Both the position numbers and the translations under genes were made by a program. A DNA stretch of 5,672 nt from Methylocystaceae bacterium (GTDB lineage Bacteria; Pseudomonadota; Alphaproteobacteria; Rhizobiales; Beijerinckiaceae): positions 1 through 5,672 of the forward strand of contig PQAN01000241.1 of assembly GCA_003105285.1 (NCBI GenBank). The letters run 5' to 3'. Below the pieces are notes generated by a model. The model was not told where the DNA came from. It ran no database searches and worked only from the letters and a program-made list of their open reading frames with translations. Below, in pieces: positions 1 to 5,034 of this stretch. Each line of letters opens with the position of its first letter. Position 1 is the stretch's first letter.

Positions 1-79
1 CAGGATGAAGGAGAGGAAAACGCTCGTCGCTCGATCGCCCCGACAGCGGGACTCTCAACGTTTCGTAACAGCCTTGTCA

Positions 80-135
80 CCGGCTCGTCAAAAGACTCAC
101 ACGAGAGTCTCACATCCGCTTGCTAGACGAGCCGG
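80..135. promoter_or_regulatory. Nested inverted repeat upstream of the glycine-zipper gene; possible structured leader
   Basis: A perfect 10-bp inverted repeat has arms at 80-89 (CCGGCTCGTC) and 126-135 (GACGAGCCGG). It encloses a second perfect 6-bp repeat at 93-98 (AGACTC) and 105-110 (GAGTCT) with a 6-nt loop. If transcribed, this would fold into a two-stem structure ending 28 nt before the Shine-Dalgarno sequence of the gene starting at 179. No T-tract follows the outer stem, so it is not an ordinary terminator of an upstream gene. I found no good sigma-70 or EcfG-type promoter hexamers around it. Its role, as RNA leader or DNA operator, is inferred only from position. The remainder of 1-178 shows nothing else I can support. 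Confidence 0.35.
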
Positions 136-178
136 CGTGATGCGGCGTTCGGGGCAGCTCTCTAGAAGGAGTCGCGCA

Positions 179-382
179 ATGGCCGACAATATCGCGGATA
201 AGACGGGCGAAGCAGGACAGACGGCCGGCCAGGACAAATGGACCGGAAAATTGATCGCCGGCGGCCTCGCCGCCGTCATCGGCGGCGTGGTCGGCTATGG
301 GCTGGTGGGCGGCCCGGCCATCATCGCCGGCGCCGTTGTTTTCGGAACGATCGGGGCGACGCTCGGCGCCGTCTTCGACTGA
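179..382 (+). CDS. Small glycine-zipper membrane protein, function unknown
   Basis: This predicted 67-residue protein has a short hydrophilic N-terminus (residues 1-23, rich in Asp, Lys, Gln and Gly). Two hydrophobic Gly/Ala-rich stretches follow at about 24-43 and 46-65, separated by a GGP turn at 44-46. Glycines are spaced in GxxxG-like patterns, for example Gly59-Gly63, as in glycine-zipper proteins whose helices pack tightly in a membrane. An inner-membrane helical hairpin is the likely topology. The ATG at 179 was chosen because AAGGAG at 166-171 sits 7 nt before it. The open frame continues upstream to about position 5, but that extension is Arg/Ser-rich and looks like non-coding GC-rich sequence. 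The gene stands alone, with its own terminator downstream. I do not recognise a specific family, and a stress or envelope role would be a guess. Confidence 0.75.
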   Translation: MADNIADKTGEAGQTAGQDKWTGKLIAGGLAAVIGGVVGYGLVGGPAIIAGAVVFGTIGATLGAVFD

Positions 383-479
383 ACGTGTAAGCGTAGCGTG
401 TCGCGTCTGCGGTGACGGCCGTCGCTGGACTGGCCGATCGAATTTTCAGAGCGTAGTAAATTTTTTATCCCCGCGTCGG

Positions 480-511
480 CGGCTCCGCGTTTTCGCGCGG
501 AGCCGTTTTTT
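480..511 (+). terminator. Rho-independent terminator after the glycine-zipper gene
   Basis: A perfect 10-bp GC-rich stem (CGGCTCCGCG at 480-489, CGCGGAGCCG at 496-505) with a 6-nt loop is followed directly by six T residues at 506-511. This is a textbook intrinsic terminator for the plus strand, lying about 100 nt after the stop of the small membrane protein gene. It also sits 3 nt beyond the stop codon of azoR, which converges from the other side. The minus-strand transcript would make the same stem but without an adjacent U-tract, so it probably works mainly in the plus direction. Confidence 0.85.
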
Positions 512-514
512 ATG

Positions 515-1129
515 TCAGGCGGCTCTCAGCGCGGATATGCCGCGTCGCGCCGTCTCGACCGCTTCGTTCTTCTGCGCCTCGCCGAGGCCGATGCCCTCGG
601 CGCGGACGACCTCGAAATCTTTTACTCCGATATTGACGAAGACCGAACGCAGATACGCCTCTTGATGATCGTGGGCCTCGCGCGGCGCCGCATTGTAGAT
701 GCCGCCGCGAGTCGAGGCGACGATCACCCGCTTGCCATGGACGAGCCCTTCGATTCCATTCGCCGTATAGGCGAAGGTCTTGCCGAGGACGACGAGATGA
801 TCGATCCACGACTTGAGTTGCGCGGGAACCGAAAAATTATACATGGGCGCGCCGATCACGACGATGTCGGCCGAGAGGAATTCGTCGAGCAATCGCTCGC
901 CGCGCGCGAGATCGTCGCGCAAGCTCTGGTCAAAGGGCGCCTCTCCGCCCGCGCGCGCCGCGAAATAAGCGCCCGAGAGATGAGGCGGAGGCGTCGCCGC
1001 GACGTCGCGATAGACGACCTCGAGACCAGGGTTCTCCCCGCGAAGCTTTGCGACGATGTCGGCCGAGAGCCGACGGCTGAGCGACTGCTCGCCGAGAATG
1101 CTCGAATCGATATGCAGCAGGCGTGTCAT
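515..1129 (-). CDS. azoR: FMN-dependent NADH:quinone oxidoreductase / azoreductase AzoR
   Basis: The 204-residue product has the usual AzoR length and the flavodoxin-like fold of the family. The FMN phosphate-binding segment IDSSILGEQSLSR is at residues 7-19, the FMN-contacting MYNF motif at 96-99 within GAPMYNFSVPAQLKSWIDH, and the isoalloxazine-binding STRGG loop at 139-143. AzoR homodimers carry out two-electron reduction of quinones and azo compounds with NAD(P)H, avoiding semiquinone radicals. They are cytosolic and linked to thiol-specific or electrophile stress. The ATG is preceded on the minus strand by AGGAG (plus-strand 1140-1144), 10 nt upstream. The gene is divergent from an HxlR-type regulator gene 79 bp away, the classic arrangement for a regulator and its target. 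The stop lies 3 nt from the terminator hairpin at 480-511. Assignment to AzoR is firm; the physiological substrate is not visible. Confidence 0.95.
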   Translation of the reverse strand: MTRLLHIDSSILGEQSLSRRLSADIVAKLRGENPGLEVVYRDVAATPPPHLSGAYFAARAGGEAPFDQSLRDDLARGERLLDEFLSADIVVIGAPMYNFSVPAQLKSWIDHLVVLGKTFAYTANGIEGLVHGKRVIVASTRGGIYNAAPREAHDHQEAYLRSVFVNIGVKDFEVVRAEGIGLGEAQKNEAVETARRGISALRAA

Positions 1130-1173
1130 GGATCGATCGCTCCTGGTATAAATTGGTAACTAAGGATATAGAA
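1130..1173. promoter_or_regulatory. Divergent azoR / hxlR-type control region with candidate operator
   Basis: The gap between the divergent genes holds an AT-rich island in otherwise GC-rich DNA. TGGTA occurs twice, at 1144-1148 and 1154-1158. The repeats start exactly 10 bp apart, so both would face the same side of the helix, and the second continues as GGTAACTAAGG. A weak -10-like TATAGA (1167-1172) could serve the regulator. TTTATA on the minus strand at about 1148-1153 could serve azoR, although that would leave little room before its ribosome-binding site. HxlR/DUF24 regulators commonly bind such AT-rich elements in their own divergent promoter. The exact operator and start sites are inferred, and no clean palindrome was found. 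Confidence 0.45.
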
Positions 1174-1192
1174 GCGCCTGTGGGGGAGGCGC
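1174..1192 (+). promoter_or_regulatory. Short GC hairpin in the leader of the HxlR-type gene
   Basis: GCGCCT (1174-1179) and AGGCGC (1187-1192) form a perfect 6-bp stem around a G-rich 7-nt loop (1180-1186). It ends 2 nt before the AAGGAGG Shine-Dalgarno sequence at 1195-1201. There is no T-tract, so it is not a terminator. In an mRNA that begins upstream it would sit against the ribosome landing site and might modulate access. In DNA it might be part of the operator region. A chance hairpin in GC-rich sequence is a real alternative. Confidence 0.3.
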
Positions 1193-1208
1193 GCAAGGAG
1201 GCACATTC

Positions 1209-1622
1209 TTGGAACAAGGTCACACGCATGTTCCCGCCGAATGCGGGCGCGTCGCGCCCGTCTTGTCGCGCGTCGGCGACAAATGGACGATCCTCGTCGT
1301 GAAGCTGCTCGGCGACGGCCCTCTGCGCTTCAACGAGCTGCGACGGCGCATCGGCGGCGTCTCGCAGCGCATGCTCACGCTCACCTTGCGGGCGCTGGAG
1401 CGCGACGGCTTTCTGACCCGCACGGTGTTTCCGACCGTCCCGCCGCGCGTGGACTATGAGCTGACGCCGCTCGGCCGCTCGCTGCTGGAGCCGGTGCAGC
1501 GGCTGGCGGATTGGGCCGTTCAGAATATGGACCGGATCGAAGAGGCGCGCCGCCGCTTCGATGCGGCGGCGAGTGGAAAGAAGCCGGCCGCGCGCCGCCT
1601 GCAACGCGCCGTCGGAATGTGA
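1209..1622 (+). CDS. HxlR/DUF24-family winged-helix transcriptional regulator, redox or electrophile-sensing type
   Basis: The 137-residue protein has the HxlR-family layout. There is an N-terminal 'ECG' with Cys12, then 'LSRVGDKWTILVVKLLGDGPLRFNELRR' beginning the winged helix (about 19-46). The recognition helix 'SQRMLTLTLRALERDGF' spans 52-68, and the wing 'VPPRVDYELTPLG' spans 77-89. A helical dimerisation tail follows, ending in a basic Lys/Arg-rich segment (124-133). In Bacillus YodB, CatR and HypR, the equivalent N-terminal cysteine senses diamide or quinones, and YodB represses an azoreductase. Since azoR is divergent here, this protein probably represses azoR and itself. The start is TTG: AAGGAGG at 1195-1201 lies 7 nt before it and no in-frame ATG or GTG lies nearby. 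The rare start codon and the adjacent leader hairpin suggest low expression. Family is certain; ligand and target are inferred. Confidence 0.92.
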   Translation: MEQGHTHVPAECGRVAPVLSRVGDKWTILVVKLLGDGPLRFNELRRRIGGVSQRMLTLTLRALERDGFLTRTVFPTVPPRVDYELTPLGRSLLEPVQRLADWAVQNMDRIEEARRRFDAAASGKKPAARRLQRAVGM

Positions 1623-1706
1623 CGCGCGAGGACGACGGCGGAAGCTTTGCGCTTTTTTGAAAAACATGCGCTATGCGGCATGAGATTCGTCGGAGACCAA
1701 GGCGGC

Positions 1707-3986
1707 GTGAACGATCGGCATTCTTCTTTCGACGGCTATGGCGCGGCGGCGCTGGTCTTTCTCCTCGGCGCGGGCGTTCTCGCCTTTCCCTGGATATCCG
1801 GGGCCGTCACCATTCCATGGGACGCCAAGGCGCATTTCCAGCCGCAATTCGCCTTTCTCGCCCATGCTCTGCACAATGGGCAATCGCCGTTCTGGACGCC
1901 CAATGTCTTCGCCGGATCGCCGCAGATCGCCGATCCGCAGTCGCTCATCTTCGCGCCGTTCTTTCTCATCGCGGCGGCGCTGGCGCCGGAGCCGTCGTTC
2001 ATGCTCGAGGACGGCCTCGTCTTCGCCATGCTGGCGATGGGCGGACTGGCGATCCTCTGCTATTTCCGCGACCGCGGCTGGCATGCGGGCGGCGCATTGG
2101 TCGCCGCCTTCGCCTTCGCTTTCGGCGGTTCGGCCGCCTGGCGCATCCAGCATACGGGGCAGGTGATGAGCCTCGCCTGGCTCCCCGTGACCCTATGGCT
2201 GCTCGCGCGCGCGCTCGACCGGCGGTCCGCCGCATGGGGCGCGGCGGCGGGCGTCGCCGCCGCCTTCCTCGTGCTCGGCCGCGACCAGGTCGCCTTTCTC
2301 GAAGTCCTCGTGCTGACGGCCTATGCGATCTATCGTCTCCTCACCGACGAAGAGAGAATCGTCACGGCCTTCGCGCCGCTTCTCTCCGGCCTCGTCTGCG
2401 GTCTGGCGATCATCGCCGTTCCTCTGGCCTTGACGCTGGAGCTCGCCGCGCAATCGAACCGGCCGGCCATCGATCTCGAGGGCGCGCTGCGCGGCTCGCT
2501 TCATCCGGCTTCGTTCCTGACGCTGATCTCCGCCAATCTCTACGGGACCGACGGCCCGCTGAAAGACTTCTGGGGCCCGCCGTCGGCGGCCTTCGGCACG
2601 AGAGACATATTTCTCGCGCGCAATATGGGCGACGTCTATATGGGCGCGCTGCCGGCGCTCGCTCTGCTCGCGGCCTTTAGGCGCGGCTTTCTGGCGAGCC
2701 GCGAGATTCGCATTTTCGTCGGCGCGGCCATCGCGCTGGTCTTCTACGCGCTCGGGCGGTTCACGCCGGTCTTCGAATGGATGTTCCATTTTCCCGGCGT
2801 CGATCTGTTTCGCCGTCCCGCCGACGCCACATTCCCGCTCTGCGCGATCTCGGCGATCATCGCCGGCTATAGTTTTCATCTCGCCGCGACCGAGCCGCAA
2901 CGGCTCTCGTTGCGAGTTCTCGCCGCGGCGGTCGTCGTCCTCTTCGCGGTCGCGCTTCTCGTCGCCGTCGCCAAGGACCGCGTCGCCGCCGCCGCTTTGC
3001 CGCTCGCGCAGAGCGCGGGTTTCGCGGCTCTGGCGTTTCTCGTAATCGCATTCGCCGCGCGCCTCGAGACGCGCGGCTGGGCGCTGCTCGTCGTCGGCGC
3101 GACGATGACCTTCGATCTCGCGGTGAGCAATGGGCCGAACGAATCGACGGCCCTGCCGCCGCAGCAGTTCGACGCGCTGCGCGCCGACACGCGCAATGAC
3201 ACGATCGCTTATCTGCGCGAACGTCTCGTTGCGACCTCGGCGCCCGATCGGCGCGATCGCATCGAACTCGCCGGCATCGATTTTCATTGGCCGAACGCGA
3301 GCCTCGTTCACGGCTTCGATCATGATCTCGGCTATAATCCGATTCGCTTGAAGCTGTTCGAGGACGCGACCGGCGCCGGCGATCATCTGGCGCTGCCGGA
3401 GCAGCGCGTGTTCTCGCCGCTCTATCCTTCTTATCGTTCGACGATGGCCGATCTCATCGGTCTGCGTTTCATCGCGACCGGCGTTCCGATCGAAGAGATC
3501 GACAAGAATTTGAAACCCCGCGACGTCGAATTTCTGGCGCGTACGAAGGACGCCTATATCTACGAGAACAGAAACGCGCTGCCGCGCGTGCTGCTCGCGA
3601 CCTGCGCCGTTCACATCGATTTCGCGCAAATGATCGAAGACGGCCTGTGGCCCGATGTCGATTATCGAACGACCGTGCTGCTGGAGGGGTCGCCAATCTG
3701 CCGCAATTCGCGCAACGAGCCGGGGGGCGGCGGCGCGCGCATTCGGTCTTACGCCGATACCGAGGTCGTCATCGAGGCGGACGTCCCGCAAGGCGGCGGC
3801 TATGTCGTGCTGAACGACGTCTTTCACCCTTCATGGACGGCGGAAGTCGACGGCGCGCCGACGCCGATCCTGCGCGCCAATGTGATGTTCCGCGCCGTCG
3901 CCGTTCGCGAAGGGCGGCATGAGGTTCGGTTCGTCTTTCGGCCGTTGGAAGGGGTGTGGAGAAGGTTGGTGGGCAGTCGGCAGTAG
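1707..3986 (+). CDS. YfhO-family polytopic membrane protein, putative GT-C type glycosyltransferase
   Basis: The 759-residue product looks like a YfhO-like membrane protein. After a first membrane helix (about 12-32) comes a short loop with 'IPWDAKAHFQPQ' (36-47), whose Asp39 is in the place of the GT-C catalytic acid. Next is 'GQSPFWTPNVFAGSPQ' (58-73), matching the family's G-x-x-PFWN-x-x-x-x-G-x-P signature. About ten further hydrophobic segments run to residue 470. A long extracytoplasmic domain follows, with 'YENRNALPRVLL' (619-630) and the 'HPSWTAEVDGAPTPILRANVMFRAV' block (707-731) typical of the YfhO C-terminus. Characterised Gram-positive members add sugars to teichoic acids; the substrate in Gram-negatives is unknown. 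GTG at 1707 is preferred, with AAGG and GGAG just upstream and a hydrophobic helix soon after. TTG at 1647 or ATG at 1680 would extend it by up to 20 residues but lack a ribosome-binding site. The last four residues (GSRQ) and the TAG stop lie in a repeat element, and the common final membrane helix is absent. Confidence 0.85.
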   Translation: MNDRHSSFDGYGAAALVFLLGAGVLAFPWISGAVTIPWDAKAHFQPQFAFLAHALHNGQSPFWTPNVFAGSPQIADPQSLIFAPFFLIAAALAPEPSFMLEDGLVFAMLAMGGLAILCYFRDRGWHAGGALVAAFAFAFGGSAAWRIQHTGQVMSLAWLPVTLWLLARALDRRSAAWGAAAGVAAAFLVLGRDQVAFLEVLVLTAYAIYRLLTDEERIVTAFAPLLSGLVCGLAIIAVPLALTLELAAQSNRPAIDLEGALRGSLHPASFLTLISANLYGTDGPLKDFWGPPSAAFGTRDIFLARNMGDVYMGALPALALLAAFRRGFLASREIRIFVGAAIALVFYALGRFTPVFEWMFHFPGVDLFRRPADATFPLCAISAIIAGYSFHLAATEPQRLSLRVLAAAVVVLFAVALLVAVAKDRVAAAALPLAQSAGFAALAFLVIAFAARLETRGWALLVVGATMTFDLAVSNGPNESTALPPQQFDALRADTRNDTIAYLRERLVATSAPDRRDRIELAGIDFHWPNASLVHGFDHDLGYNPIRLKLFEDATGAGDHLALPEQRVFSPLYPSYRSTMADLIGLRFIATGVPIEEIDKNLKPRDVEFLARTKDAYIYENRNALPRVLLATCAVHIDFAQMIEDGLWPDVDYRTTVLLEGSPICRNSRNEPGGGGARIRSYADTEVVIEADVPQGGGYVVLNDVFHPSWTAEVDGAPTPILRANVMFRAVAVREGRHEVRFVFRPLEGVWRRLVGSRQ

Positions 3987-4028
3987 GCAATCGTCAGTGC
4001 GCCGACTGCCGACTGCCCATTGCCTACT
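3970..4028. repeat. Heptamer-based inverted repeat spanning both stop codons of two convergent genes
   Basis: The left half is a run of degenerate heptamers: GGGCAGT (3971-3977), CGGCAGT (3978-3984), AGGCAAT (3985-3991) and CGTCAGT (3992-3998). The right half holds the reverse-complement series ACTGCCG (4005-4011), ACTGCCC (4012-4018) and ATTGCCT (4019-4025), then ACT. This gives a perfect 15-bp inverted repeat (3970-3984 with 4005-4019). An alternative 10-bp pairing (3982-3991 with 4019-4028) overlaps it. The TAG of the upstream membrane protein gene (3984-3986) and the TAG of hemH on the minus strand (4026-4024) both come from the unit's AGTAGGC-type register. The transcript stem is strong in both directions but has no U-tract, so bidirectional termination is possible but not typical. 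It resembles small dispersed heptad repeats; whether copies exist elsewhere in the genome cannot be seen. Confidence 0.85.
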
Positions 4029-5034
4029 TCACCCACCCCGCCAATTCCCGCCTGACAACAGTCTCGATCACGAGCAATCCGTCTTCGCTGTCGTTCAGGC
4101 AGTCGAGACGCGCATATTTCTCGCCGCCGTTCGAGAGAAACAAATGGTGAAGCTCGACGCCGATCTCTTCGAGCGTCTCGAGGCAGTCGGCGGAAAAGCC
4201 CGGCGTGAGGATGGCGATCCGCTTCACGCCGCTCCGCGCCAACTCCTGCACGACCGTCGCGGTGTAGGGGCCGGTCCATTGCGTGCGTCCGAAGCGCGAT
4301 TGAAACGTCAGCCGCAAACGCTCGGCCGCCATGCCGAGCGCCTTGCGCAACAGTTCGACCGTCGTCTCGCAATGGCGCCGATAGGGGTCGCCTCTGTCGA
4401 TCTGCGCCTGCGGCAGGCCATGGAAGGAAGCGAGAACGACATCGGGCTCGAAATCGAGCGCCGCCAATTGCGCGCGGGCGGAAGCGGCGAGCGCGTCCAC
4501 ATAGATGGGATCGTCGAAATAAGGCGCGGCGATGCGCAGCGCCGGTTGAAAGCGCCAGCGCCGCAACGTCCTGAAGACCTCGTCGGCGACCGACGCCGTC
4601 GTCGACGCCGCATATTGCGGATAGAGCGGCGCGACGAGAATGCGCGCGCAGCCTCGCTCGCGCAGCGCCTCGAGCTTCTGCTCGATCGATGGGCCGCCGT
4701 AGCGCATGGCGAAATCGACGACGACCGGCGTCGTCTCGCCGAAGGCGCCGATCTCGGCGCGCGCCGCGAGCTTTTCGGCTTGCGCGCGGGTGATCGTCTT
4801 CAGCGGACCCTCGTCGCGCTCCTCGTTCCAGATGGCGCGATAGGCCGTCGCCGATCGTCGCGGGCGTATCGTCAGCACGACGAGCTCGAGCAGCGGGCGC
4901 CACAGCGGCGGCGGCAGCTCGACGACTCTGGGGTCGGAGAGGAACTCGCGCAGAAAGCGCCGCACCGACCAATAATCGGCGCCGCTCGGCGTGCCGAGAT
5001 TGACGAGCAGAACGCCGACCGGCGATGCGCTCAC
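4024..5034 (-). CDS. hemH: Ferrochelatase (protoheme ferro-lyase)
   Basis: The 336-residue product has the usual bacterial ferrochelatase length. It inserts Fe2+ into protoporphyrin IX, the last step of protoheme synthesis, in the cytosol or at the inner membrane face. Visible motifs in order are 'LLVNLGTP' (9-16), 'PLYPQYAASTTASV' (136-149), 'SFHGLPQ' (203-209) with the catalytic His205, 'SRFGRTQWTGPYT' (246-258) and 'PGFSADCLETLEEI' (278-291). In the last of these, Glu286 is equivalent to the active-site acid of the human enzyme. Single cysteines occur near the C-terminus but no clustered Cys motif, so an iron-sulfur cluster is not indicated. The GTG start overlaps the panB stop by 4 nt (GTGA), and no good Shine-Dalgarno sequence is visible, which suggests translational coupling. 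The C-terminus 'RRELAGWVK' is normal for alphaproteobacteria. Its stop codon falls inside the repeat at 3970-4028. Confidence 0.96.
   Translation of the reverse strand: MSASPVGVLLVNLGTPSGADYWSVRRFLREFLSDPRVVELPPPLWRPLLELVVLTIRPRRSATAYRAIWNEERDEGPLKTITRAQAEKLAARAEIGAFGETTPVVVDFAMRYGGPSIEQKLEALRERGCARILVAPLYPQYAASTTASVADEVFRTLRRWRFQPALRIAAPYFDDPIYVDALAASARAQLAALDFEPDVVLASFHGLPQAQIDRGDPYRRHCETTVELLRKALGMAAERLRLTFQSRFGRTQWTGPYTATVVQELARSGVKRIAILTPGFSADCLETLEEIGVELHHLFLSNGGEKYARLDCLNDSEDGLLVIETVVRRELAGWVK

Noticed and set aside
65..80. Imperfect palindrome GTAACA-N4-TGTCAC as an operator
   Set aside because: One mismatch in a six-base arm is too weak to separate from chance, and it does not fit any operator I can name.
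5..178. N-terminal extension of the small glycine-zipper protein
   Set aside because: The extension is Arg/Ser-rich, crosses the nested inverted repeat, and is unnecessary given the strong Shine-Dalgarno site placed 7 nt before the ATG at 179.
512..1159. Plus-strand open frame of 215 codons opposite azoR
   Set aside because: It overlaps azoR almost completely, has Arg/Asp-rich composition, and starts inside the T-tract of the terminator hairpin with no ribosome-binding site.
1641..1690. Terminator after the HxlR-type gene near the TTTTTT at about 1653-1658
   Set aside because: Only a 4-bp AAGC/GCTT stem precedes the T-run, too weak for an intrinsic terminator. Transcription may continue into the membrane protein gene.
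2193..3827. Long open frame (544 codons) on the minus strand antisense to the YfhO-like gene
   Set aside because: Its translation is Arg, Glu, Asp and Gln-rich and low in complexity, as expected for the antisense frame of a GC-rich gene. The opposite strand encodes a protein with clear family motifs.
3971..4025. CRISPR array suggested by regularly repeated short units
   Set aside because: The units are contiguous degenerate heptamers in inverted halves, without the spacers or 25-40 bp direct repeats of a CRISPR array, and no cas genes are present.
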